A model generated the notes under the pieces. It was not told where the DNA came from and did not search any database. It worked only from the letters and a program-made list of their open reading frames with translations. Position numbers and translations under genes: made by a program. Shown piece by piece: positions 34,231 through 41,982 of a stretch of 43,315 bases of DNA. This stretch comes from a virus. Location of the stretch: positions 1 through 43,315 of the IMG/VR virus record IMGVR_UViG_3300021185_002479, one strand, 5' to 3'. Each line of letters opens with the position of its first letter. The stretch's first letter is position 1.

Positions 34231-34774
34231 ATTTGATTGTAATTGATTGAATTCTCACTCTATACATTCTTTCATTGTCTATAACAAATTCAAACTCACT
34301 AGTTGGTACAAAACCAATTAAATCATTTTCTTTTATATAATCAGTTTTATTATCTAAATGTTTAACAATACCCACTAACGGTTGTTCTTTGTCTGTATTT
34401 AAATAATTATTAGACTGTATAGGTTTAACAAAACAGTAGCCGTCATTTGCTATCCATTTGTTTTTGTGTTTATACATGAATACTTGATCAGGCCAAGCAA
34501 AATATAAATCTTCTTTATAGTAACTTTTAGAATTTTTTTCAATACCTTTTACATCATGGTATCTTCTAAAAATGTTATGATGAACAATCACTGTGTCACC
34601 TATTTTAATATCTGTTTTAACAGCTTTAGGTAATGCTACAACTTTAGCGGTTCTATTAACAAAATTATGATTTTGGAGCTCAGTATTTACAATGAGCTCC
34701 TTATCACCAACTTTCTTTTTATTATCGTATCTTCCTCCTATAGGCTCAATAATAAAATTGAATATACTTTGCAT
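34184..34774 (-). CDS. GroES-like co-chaperonin (two-domain)
   Basis: The 196-aa product, from ATG 34774 (TAATG overlap with the preceding stop), carries a chaperonin-10-like barrel: NFIIEPIGGRYDNKKKVG, TAKVVALPKAVKTDIKIGDT followed by VIVHHN, and YCFVKPI. VGD/IGD-x-VIVHHN is the Cpn10 strand pattern. A second partial barrel follows (LVGIVKHLDNKTDYIKENDL, MYRVRIQSITIKYER). Phage GroES-like proteins such as T4 gp31 replace host GroES so GroEL can fold the phage capsid protein. The mobile loop that binds GroEL is not obvious but could lie in NTELQNHNFVNRT. A longer frame from 34831 is rejected because of the coupled start. Confidence 0.6.
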   Translation of the reverse strand: MQSIFNFIIEPIGGRYDNKKKVGDKELIVNTELQNHNFVNRTAKVVALPKAVKTDIKIGDTVIVHHNIFRRYHDVKGIEKNSKSYYKEDLYFAWPDQVFMYKHKNKWIANDGYCFVKPIQSNNYLNTDKEQPLVGIVKHLDNKTDYIKENDLIGFVPTSEFEFVIDNERMYRVRIQSITIKYERQGNEKEYNPSWT

Positions 34775-34992
34775 TAATATTCTAAATTGTATTCCACAGC
34801 TATCGCCATGTTCTTGTTGAAATCTTTCCAAGGAAGTACTTCGTCTTTCTTTTTTATGTATACGGAAAACTTAGAGTCTTCTTCAATTATATCACAAATA
34901 GTGTGACCTCCATAGACCTCTTGACCAACAGAATAATGCATTGCATCGTTCTTGTAATCTCTACCGATGCTTATCTTACGAACTAGCTTCAT
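34774..34992 (-). CDS. Small conserved protein upstream of the GroES-like gene
   Basis: A 72-aa protein, MKLVRKISIGRDYKNDAMHY, then SVGQEVYGGHTICDIIEEDS, ending NKNMAIAVEYNLEY. Strand-rich, no motif or membrane segment. I associate this pattern with a short protein kept next to packaging genes in marine phages, but have no function for it. It overlaps the coiled-coil gene by 17 bases and the GroES-like gene by one. Confidence 0.65.
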   Translation of the reverse strand: MKLVRKISIGRDYKNDAMHYSVGQEVYGGHTICDIIEEDSKFSVYIKKKDEVLPWKDFNKNMAIAVEYNLEY

Positions 34993-35230
34993 CTTCTTTT
35001 ATATCCTCGTAAGACCCATCTTCAATATTGATTTGTATTTTACCGTACTTTTCTTCTAGCTTAGCTTGTAGCTTGTTCAAATCTTGTTGAACTTCTGCTG
35101 CAGCGTGGTTAAGCTGGTGTTTCTTTAATTCTAAGTTACCTATTTGCGAAGCAGCGTTGTTAAGCTTACCTACAAATCCCTGTAATTCTTCTAATTGTTC
35201 AGGTGTAATTTTGTTTACTTGGTTTTCCAT
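34976..35230 (-). CDS. Small coiled-coil protein
   Basis: 84 residues, nearly all helix with heptads (EQLEELQGFVGKLNNAASQI, LKKHQLNHAAAEVQQDLNKL, QAKLEEKYGKIQINIEDG) and an acidic end (SYEDIKEDEASS). It starts the packaging run of genes after a 75-base A/T-rich gap (35231-35305) in which I see no structured element. Possible scaffold-like or small packaging factor; no family name. The acidic tail and coiled coil are what the sequence shows; the rest is open. Confidence 0.6.
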   Translation of the reverse strand: MENQVNKITPEQLEELQGFVGKLNNAASQIGNLELKKHQLNHAAAEVQQDLNKLQAKLEEKYGKIQINIEDGSYEDIKEDEASS

Positions 35231-35305
35231 AATCTTTAATTTTTTAAAATTTAATTTAATTGTTTGGGTTATAATTTATTATCACTTGTTTTACTTAATT
35301 TCTAA

Positions 35306-35656
35306 TTATTCTTCTACGTCTGGTATTGTGCTAGGTTCAAAAGGCAAATGAAATGTTGTATCAACTGGCGTTTTTTGTAATTCAATTTGTGAATCTAAAC
35401 TAGCTTTCATACTGTCTACATCTAACCCGTTTTCTAACCAACCAATCACATCAGCCTCTTCTATACTGTCGTATTCCGTAAAGTTGTTCGCATCGTATTC
35501 TATAATGTGTACCCCTATTATATTAGATGTTTTAGTAGGATCACTCTCATCAACCGCAGTATATTCCCAGTGAATTGAGTTAATAACATTATCTTTGCTA
35601 TCGTGGGAAATTTTCGCGTCTAACGCATTAATTGCCCATTTGTAGGTGCTTGCCAT
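35306..35656 (-). CDS. Fibre-associated small protein (DUF7936-like)
   Basis: The 116-aa protein matches, from memory, a family of small proteins that follow tail-fibre genes: STYKWAINALDAKISHDSKD, SIHWEYTAVDESDPTKTSNI, IEEADVIGWLENGLDVDSMK, then DSQIELQKTPVDTTFHLPFE. The Trp-containing VIGWLE motif and the late LPFE motif are the clearest marks. It lies 2 bases after the S74 fibre gene, suggesting a fibre-assembly helper. The biochemical role is unknown. Confidence 0.6.
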   Translation of the reverse strand: MASTYKWAINALDAKISHDSKDNVINSIHWEYTAVDESDPTKTSNIIGVHIIEYDANNFTEYDSIEEADVIGWLENGLDVDSMKASLDSQIELQKTPVDTTFHLPFEPSTIPDVEE

Positions 35657-35658
35657 GT

Positions 35659-38600
35659 TTAATTATTTATTTGAGTTTTTAATTGTTCTATTTCTAATTT
35701 TAGTTCTTGTATTGCTTTTACCAACACGGGTACTAAATAGTCATTAGTCATTTTTAACTTATTTTCGTCTGTGTTGTTTACTATAATTGGATTATCATCT
35801 TCTATTTTTAAAATATCTTGTGCTAAAAATCCAAATCTTTGTTTTCCATCTGGAATATTTTCTTCCCTATTGTTTGTAAACTCATAAACTTTAGGGTTTA
35901 ATTGATTTACAAAATCTAATCCATAAGGTATGTCATTAATATTACTTTTATCTCTTGCATCAGATACTGTTGTCCAGCTAATTTGAATATAAGCCTGAGA
36001 GTGATCGTCATTCCCCATTTGTATTTCATTAGACCCTGTAGTTACAATACCTAATGAATTAGAGTTACTTGCATTATTACCAGCCGCTTCTCCAATTAAA
36101 ATATTATTGTTTCCGCTCGTTACAAGAAAACCAGCATTTCTACCAATACAAATGTTATTATCTCCACCACCTACATTGTGTGCAGATCCAAACCCTAATG
36201 ACACGTTACCATTCCCTGTTATTACAGTATTATCTGCTGATTGTGATCCTACAAAAGTGTTTTGCTCACCAGTTGAATTAAATCTACCTGCAAGCGCGCC
36301 TAAAAATGTATTGTTTGATGCTCTATTATATGCACCTGCATAATATCCATTAGATGTATTATAACTTCCGCCTGAATTTCCTGAAACACCATATTGAGAG
36401 AAATAACCAAGTGCGGTGTTATAACTACCAGTTTGATAAACACCAGTGCTTGAACCAACACCTGTATTAAAACCTGCGCTAGTTACAGCTTGAAAAGAAT
36501 CATAACCTAAACAAGTATTATGACTTCCGGTTGTTATATGAGAACCAGCTGATAAACCCATAGCAACATTAACACCTCCGCTTGTAAGTCGTAATAAAGC
36601 ATACGCACCTACAGCGACGTTATGAGCTCCACCGATCAACGCTTTTAATGCTTCATGACCAACAGCAACAGAGTTAACCGCTGATTCTATATTATATGCT
36701 GCAGAATTCCCTATAGCTACATTTCTAGCACCACTTGTTAAATTTGTGCTTGCGCTCATACCTATGGCTATATTGTCATTACCTGTTGTTGCCGCTATTT
36801 CTACAGCACCATTACCTATGGCTATATTATTATCTCCGCTTGTTAAGCCGTACCCAGCTTGCATACCTAAACAAGTGTTATTATTACCGGTTGCTACATA
36901 CATTGATCTTCTACCCACCGCTACGTTTCCTGCTCCAGCTGCAATAGAGCCCCCAGTTCTTTCTCCAACAAAAGTATTAAAATTACCGGTTGTAACTCCA
37001 TAACCAGCTTGATGACCAATAGCTGTATTATATGCAGCCGTGCTATTATATAAAGCATATCGACCCACACCAGTATTGTCACTGCTTGCGTTTTTATAAC
37101 CCGCGCCGGAACCAACAAACGTAACTTCATTACCACCTGTTGTTAATCTACCAGCGTGATGACCTATAAAAGTATTTTCTTGGCCATTAACATCTCTACC
37201 AGCTTCATAACCTAAAGCTGTATTATAACTATTTGAATCATTATTCAATGTTTCCATACCAATACCAGTATTATAACTACCAGTATTACCATTTAATGAA
37301 GCATAACCAACACCCACGTTTCTTTGACCACCCGATATACTTCCACCTGATTGTCTTCCTATCAAAGTGTTATAACTACCCGTTGTTACATCATATCCCG
37401 CTCTGTAACCTACTAAAACATTAGATTGCCCTGAGCTTACTATTCTTCCAGCAAATATACCAACAGCTACGTTATCGTCTCCAGTGGCACCTTCTAAAGC
37501 ATCATTACCAATACCAACAGAATTTGCAGCGGTTGATACTTGCATGGCTGTTCTACCTATAGCAATGTTGTTGCTTTGCGTTGTGGTGGATGAAAGTGCT
37601 TTATAACCTATAGCGACGTTGTTAGCGCCTGTATCTAGCGCATCTCCAGCATAATTTCCTATAACTACGTTTTGTGAAGCGTTACCAAGCGATTGCATGG
37701 CGTAATGGCCAACGGCTACATTATCATCTCCTGTCGCACCAATTGCTTCCATAGCTTGAGATCCTAAGGCTACATTTCTTGCACCGGTTGTTATACCTTT
37801 ACCAGCAAAATAACCTATAGCAGTATTATAGTCATTATTACTATAATATAAAGCTTGACCTCCAACACCTGTGTTGTGACTTGCTGTAGTTAAAACTCTT
37901 AATGCAAATGCTCCAACACCAGTATTATAACTTCCATCAATATTGTTTTCTATAGATTCACCACCTACCGCAGTGTTATAACCACCTGTGGTTAAATCTT
38001 GAAGAGCTCTAAAACCAAACGCATGGTTTCTACCAGATACAGAAGACGCTAAAGCGTTAGTACCAAAAGCAGAGCTTTCATCAGCTGTAAAACTAGTTCC
38101 ATTTAAAGCGTTATAACCATATTTAGTTATTGATCCTGACGATTGATGGTTGTATATTGAACCATTGTTTGATATAGCTAAAGTAGGTAAACTACTAGAT
38201 TCATTATAAAAATATATTTTACCGCTATCGTGTTCAATAGAAAAGTTATTACCCCCTGTTCTTCTAAAAGCTATTTTTTTATCATTTGCCACGTTTGCAA
38301 GTACAAGTTTACCGCTAGCATTTATGTCATCGCCTGAAGTAATTTCACCTGCAAAAGTTGCGTTACCACTTTCATCTACAACAAATAACTCATTATTGTT
38401 ATTTATACTAGTTTGGTTATGACCAACAACAAATTTTTCTCCTGTACCTGTGCTATTACTATCTATATTAATTCTTAAAGATGCTGGGGCATTTATAATA
38501 CCATTATGTGTTCCATTGTCATCTAATTCTAAAACCCCATCTGTTGAAGTTAACTTTTGGGCTGTTAAAAAACCTGCAAAAGTTGCATTTCCAGTAAACG

Positions 38601-38976
38601 ATGGCGAAGCTAATGGTGCTTTCAGCCCAATGTTTGTAGCTGTTGTAGTAGCGAAATTAGGATCGTCGCCTAAAGCGGCCGCTAATTCGTTTAAAGTATC
38701 TAAAGTTACTGGTGCAGAATCTACAATTAAAGCAACTCTTGCGTCAGCCCTAGCATCTGTATAATATAGATTTGTACCTTCACTTAAATCACTAGTTGTT
38801 GCGGCAGTTATCCTGGCATCTGCTCTAGCATCTGTATAATACAAGTTAGCACCCTCAGTAATATGAGCTGTTGTAATCCCACTTATTTTATCGCTAGTAA
38901 CCGCATTATCCGCTATGTTGCCTGTAGCTATCGTTGAGCTCGCTATTAAATCACCTGTTACTTTAGTGTTTGCCAT
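35659..38976 (-). CDS. Tail fibre with YadA-like repeats and S74 self-cleaving chaperone
   Basis: 1105 aa in three parts. Residues 1-140 form an attachment region with two NLYYTDARADAR units and TLNELAAALGDDPNFATTTA, shared with the next fibre. Residues about 298-970 hold about 40 units of 16-18 aa with core Asn-x-x-x-Gly-x-x-Ala (NTAIGYFAGKGITTGAR type), a left-handed beta-roll like YadA heads. Residues 1005-1105 are an intramolecular chaperone domain: SDARDKSNIND with Ser1005 as nucleophile, FGFLAQD, and a C-terminal coiled coil (VLVKAIQELKLEIEQLKTQI). The S74 domain trimerises the fibre then cuts itself off before Ser1005, as in endosialidase and T5 fibres. The repeats suggest a long shaft or receptor surface. 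Confidence 0.85.
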   Translation of the reverse strand: MANTKVTGDLIASSTIATGNIADNAVTSDKISGITTAHITEGANLYYTDARADARITAATTSDLSEGTNLYYTDARADARVALIVDSAPVTLDTLNELAAALGDDPNFATTTATNIGLKAPLASPSFTGNATFAGFLTAQKLTSTDGVLELDDNGTHNGIINAPASLRINIDSNSTGTGEKFVVGHNQTSINNNNELFVVDESGNATFAGEITSGDDINASGKLVLANVANDKKIAFRRTGGNNFSIEHDSGKIYFYNESSSLPTLAISNNGSIYNHQSSGSITKYGYNALNGTSFTADESSAFGTNALASSVSGRNHAFGFRALQDLTTGGYNTAVGGESIENNIDGSYNTGVGAFALRVLTTASHNTGVGGQALYYSNNDYNTAIGYFAGKGITTGARNVALGSQAMEAIGATGDDNVAVGHYAMQSLGNASQNVVIGNYAGDALDTGANNVAIGYKALSSTTTQSNNIAIGRTAMQVSTAANSVGIGNDALEGATGDDNVAVGIFAGRIVSSGQSNVLVGYRAGYDVTTGSYNTLIGRQSGGSISGGQRNVGVGYASLNGNTGSYNTGIGMETLNNDSNSYNTALGYEAGRDVNGQENTFIGHHAGRLTTGGNEVTFVGSGAGYKNASSDNTGVGRYALYNSTAAYNTAIGHQAGYGVTTGNFNTFVGERTGGSIAAGAGNVAVGRRSMYVATGNNNTCLGMQAGYGLTSGDNNIAIGNGAVEIAATTGNDNIAIGMSASTNLTSGARNVAIGNSAAYNIESAVNSVAVGHEALKALIGGAHNVAVGAYALLRLTSGGVNVAMGLSAGSHITTGSHNTCLGYDSFQAVTSAGFNTGVGSSTGVYQTGSYNTALGYFSQYGVSGNSGGSYNTSNGYYAGAYNRASNNTFLGALAGRFNSTGEQNTFVGSQSADNTVITGNGNVSLGFGSAHNVGGGDNNICIGRNAGFLVTSGNNNILIGEAAGNNASNSNSLGIVTTGSNEIQMGNDDHSQAYIQISWTTVSDARDKSNINDIPYGLDFVNQLNPKVYEFTNNREENIPDGKQRFGFLAQDILKIEDDNPIIVNNTDENKLKMTNDYLVPVLVKAIQELKLEIEQLKTQINN
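36060..38085 (-). repeat. About 40 tandem YadA-like 16-18 aa repeats in the fibre gene
   Basis: Counting by eye, from SSAFGTNALASSVSGR to NILIGEAAGNNASNSN there are close to 40 units with the core N-[TV/I]-x-[IVL]-G and a second Ala/Ser four residues on. Units are imperfect in DNA (typical of old repeats), but Gly, Ala and Asn positions hold. Such arrays can gain or lose units by recombination, changing fibre length. Confidence 0.85.
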
Positions 38977-38987
38977 TTATTTGTTTT

Positions 38988-41720
38988 TTATGTATAATAA
39001 TTTGTTGTAGCGCTGAATGTAGAACCTAATATTTCTAACTGATGGTTACCTCCTGTGGGATTTTGGAAACCTATATCCATCCAAAGCCCTGCATAATAAG
39101 TACTTCCACCCATATCAATTCTAAAACACACTTGATTGCTAGACGTTAAATATATAGCGCTAGAAATACCACCAACACTGCTATTGTTTATCGTTCCTTG
39201 GGCTATAACCGATCCACCTGAATATGCATATCCTGAGTGTTGTAAATCTAATATCGCACTTTGACCATACAAGTAACCATAAAATTTAGCTAAAAACATA
39301 ATGTTTGCATTAGGAATTATATTAGTTTTTATATGCCAATACCCTGCGGAACTACTTCCCGTGTGCCCATGTGCTACTCTACTGTAATATCTTGCTCCTC
39401 CGTTGGCATGCGTATCCACAATACCTCCATTATTTCCGGCCGTAGAGTTTACTACCAAAGCGCCAACACCTCCCCATCCGGAAGTTCCTACCTGAAGTTT
39501 ACCACTTATATATGAATCACCTCCAGCAGAATTTATAAGGGAAGGACTTTGACCAGAGCTACCGGTTACAAATAAATACCCATGATTTGATGCGTTTAGT
39601 CCCGCAAAAACTCTAGTGGCAGTTGTTCCCACGCCTATAATATTAATACCGTTACTGCTTGTTCCTTTTACAGAAAGAGTCGTTGTAGGCGAATCCGTTC
39701 CGATCCCGATATTACCGCCACCTTGGATACGCATTTTTTCTTGATTGTTTGCGGTACCCGCTACGTTAAAAGTCATTGCGTTACTTCCACCACTACTAGA
39801 TGTTACTATGTAATTTATAGAACCTTTAATTCCTGCGCCTTGCCCCGAACCATCTTCTCCAAAGAAATTTATACCACCAATTCTATCTCCGGCAGTCCAA
39901 CTTGAATCATTTTTTGTACATTTTAAAGTTACTATAGAAGTATTTGCTAAAGGACTTCTTAAGCTTAAAAGAGTTCCAGGCGCAGTTTCGCCGATACCGA
40001 CGTTGCCGGTGTTGGTCATAGCCATAGTCATTATACCATCCGATGCTACGGTATAGTCTGCAGCATCAACAGTATTGTTTGTGTAAAACTGGAATCCTCC
40101 TCCTGCGGCTGTTCTACCAGCAATTATTTTATTTGTTCCATTGTTTCCTAACTGCAAACCTGCCCACCTCATACTGCCGTGATAATTATCAGTATTATTG
40201 TAACTTGCTTTAAAAGCACTATTCGCATTTAAAAAAATGTTACCAACAACATGAAGTTTTTCATTAGGCCCAGTCGTTCCGATTCCTACGTCTGAGGTTG
40301 TAGAACTAGTAGCTTTAAAATACAATTGAGCAGTTCCTGCAGTAATTGGGTCACCTCCACCAGCATTAGATTTATACATACCAAAATCACTAGCTGCTAA
40401 ATTTGTAGTAGCTAACCCCCAATCATAAACTCCCCCAGCACCTTTCATTTTAAAAGTAGCCACATCAGCACTTTTAATTAAAATACCACCACCAGTTGGA
40501 ACGTTCACTTCTAATTTAGCGTTCGGTGAAGCTGTTCCGATTCCAAAGTTGCCATTGGCTGCTGGATCTATCCAATTATTACCATATGAAGTAATTCTTA
40601 CTTTTTCTAAAGGCGTTGCCTGACCTGTGTACAATGACAGAAATCCATCGGCGTTTAAAGTGTATAATTTAGATACATAATCGCCGTCTGCTTGAGTTGT
40701 TCCTATCGCTGCCCCTGTTGTTTTAACATCACCACCAAAAGTTGCAACAGTTGGTGAAAGGCTAAATTGTACGCCACTAACTGCGCCCGATGGATACATT
40801 TTCATAGAAGTACCATTAGCTGCTAAAACAGGGCCACCATTTCCATAACCACCACCCCAAAACAAATCACCGCCATCGGGTAAGCTAATTTTAGTTCCCG
40901 CATTAATTTGACCTGAAAAAGTTGCGTTTCCTGTATTTGTAATAGTTAAGACTCTTCCTGAATTTCCAACTGGGTTTGCCCCTGTGCTTGCTCCAGCAAA
41001 AAAATGGAAGTTTCCATAAGAGTCATCTGCTGGCCCAATTGCCCAATCTCGCACACCTGCGTCTGCAGTACTGGTTGAATCAAAATAAACAAGTGGTGCA
41101 GTTGCATAAGTATTTGTGTTACCAGAAACAATAACTCTTTCGTTTGCATGCACATTCCCTGAAAAAGTTGCTGATTTATCGTGATTTAAAGTTAAAGCAT
41201 CACCTAAACCAGTAGTAAAAACAAGATTAGATGAACTTAAAATTGCAGTATTTCTAATATTACTCCAATTGTTGCTACTACCTGCTGTATCATTTTTAAT
41301 TGCTAAACCTGTTCCATCTATATTTAAAGAATGTGAACTCGTATATATACCTGTTCCTCCTAAACCTACATCTCCTGCAAAAGTTGAGTTTCCTGTAAAA
41401 CTAGGTGATGCTAATGGAGCTTTTAACCCAATACTTGTTGCTGTAGTTGTTGCAAAGTTTGGATCATCTCCAAGAGCAGCAGCTAATTCATTAAGTGTAT
41501 TAAGAGTTGCAGGTGACGAATCAACTAAATTAGTTATCTGTGTACCCACATAGCTTTCTGTAGCAAAACTATTTGTAGATAAGTAAGAACTCACTCTAGC
41601 ATCCGTGTAATACAAATTGCTGCCCTCACCAATATGCGCGGTAGTTATACCGTGGCTTGAGTGTAAATTACCCTGGACTATTACCCCGTCTGATATAAGT
41701 TTTACTTTAGTTTGTGCCAT
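38988..41720 (-). CDS. Tail fibre, 910 aa, with shared anchor and GNVGIG repeats
   Basis: Starts MAQTKVKLISDGVIVQGN and shares with the neighbouring fibre the segment HIGEGSNLYYTDAR, then TLNELAAALGDDPNFATTTA and IGLKAPLASPSFTGNSTFAG. The shaft repeats short motifs such as GNVGIGETAPG, GNIGIGTDSP and DVGIGTTGP, each followed by a KL-x-V strand, interspersed with beta-strand blocks. The last 160 residues (GYWHIKTNIIPNANIMFLAK, MGGSTYYAGLWMDIGFQNPT) are a distinct beta domain likely to meet the receptor. No S74 chaperone is present, so trimerisation must occur otherwise or with help from the small proteins beside it. Eleven bases separate it from the next fibre. Confidence 0.75.
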   Translation of the reverse strand: MAQTKVKLISDGVIVQGNLHSSHGITTAHIGEGSNLYYTDARVSSYLSTNSFATESYVGTQITNLVDSSPATLNTLNELAAALGDDPNFATTTATSIGLKAPLASPSFTGNSTFAGDVGLGGTGIYTSSHSLNIDGTGLAIKNDTAGSSNNWSNIRNTAILSSSNLVFTTGLGDALTLNHDKSATFSGNVHANERVIVSGNTNTYATAPLVYFDSTSTADAGVRDWAIGPADDSYGNFHFFAGASTGANPVGNSGRVLTITNTGNATFSGQINAGTKISLPDGGDLFWGGGYGNGGPVLAANGTSMKMYPSGAVSGVQFSLSPTVATFGGDVKTTGAAIGTTQADGDYVSKLYTLNADGFLSLYTGQATPLEKVRITSYGNNWIDPAANGNFGIGTASPNAKLEVNVPTGGGILIKSADVATFKMKGAGGVYDWGLATTNLAASDFGMYKSNAGGGDPITAGTAQLYFKATSSTTSDVGIGTTGPNEKLHVVGNIFLNANSAFKASYNNTDNYHGSMRWAGLQLGNNGTNKIIAGRTAAGGGFQFYTNNTVDAADYTVASDGIMTMAMTNTGNVGIGETAPGTLLSLRSPLANTSIVTLKCTKNDSSWTAGDRIGGINFFGEDGSGQGAGIKGSINYIVTSSSGGSNAMTFNVAGTANNQEKMRIQGGGNIGIGTDSPTTTLSVKGTSSNGINIIGVGTTATRVFAGLNASNHGYLFVTGSSGQSPSLINSAGGDSYISGKLQVGTSGWGGVGALVVNSTAGNNGGIVDTHANGGARYYSRVAHGHTGSSSAGYWHIKTNIIPNANIMFLAKFYGYLYGQSAILDLQHSGYAYSGGSVIAQGTINNSSVGGISSAIYLTSSNQVCFRIDMGGSTYYAGLWMDIGFQNPTGGNHQLEILGSTFSATTNYYT
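39997..40008 (-). repeat. GC-rich repeat coding the GNVG motif (copy 1 of 3)
   Basis: The plus-strand word CCGACGTTGCCG occurs exactly at 39997-40008, 42725-42736 and 42992-43003, always at GNVG-coding positions of two different fibre genes; several near copies lie at 39700, 40270, 40545 and 43175. Its GC content (9 of 12) stands out from an AT-rich background. It may serve as a short crossing-over point between fibre modules. Confidence 0.45.
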
Positions 41721-41721
41721 A

Positions 41722-41967
41722 TTATTCTATTTCTAAACTTGCTTGGTATGCTGCTTTTATTTCGTCTGTCCAGTATATATCAGCTAAAGCTTTTACATTG
41801 TGTTCGATAGCCTTTGCATCTTCGCCACAGGGAACAGTGTCTCTATAGTAAGAACTTGATATAACATTACCGTCTTCAATTATTTGATCTGAATATCTTA
41901 TTTGAATATGTTTAAATTCGGTAACTATTTCAATTTTGTCTTGGATTCTTTTTTTTTCTAAACTCAT
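41722..41967 (-). CDS. Small fibre-associated protein
   Basis: An 81-aa protein between two fibre genes, one base from the downstream one. The sequence, IEIVTEFKHIQIRYSDQIIE, then VISSSYYRDTVPCGEDAKAI and NVKALADIYWTDEIKAAYQA, matches from memory small proteins that follow marine phage fibre genes. Likely a fibre assembly factor or tip component; I have no solid family name. No signal or membrane segment. Confidence 0.6.
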   Translation of the reverse strand: MSLEKKRIQDKIEIVTEFKHIQIRYSDQIIEDGNVISSSYYRDTVPCGEDAKAIEHNVKALADIYWTDEIKAAYQASLEIE

Positions 41968-41982
41968 TTTTAAATATTTATT

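Noticed and set aside
36060-38085. CRISPR-like or DNA-repeat array
   Set aside because: The repeats are at protein level, imperfect in DNA and in one open frame; no constant repeat/spacer pattern.
38988-41720. S74 chaperone at the end of the 910-aa fibre
   Set aside because: The C-terminus lacks SDxRxK and the closing coiled coil; only the neighbouring fibre has it.
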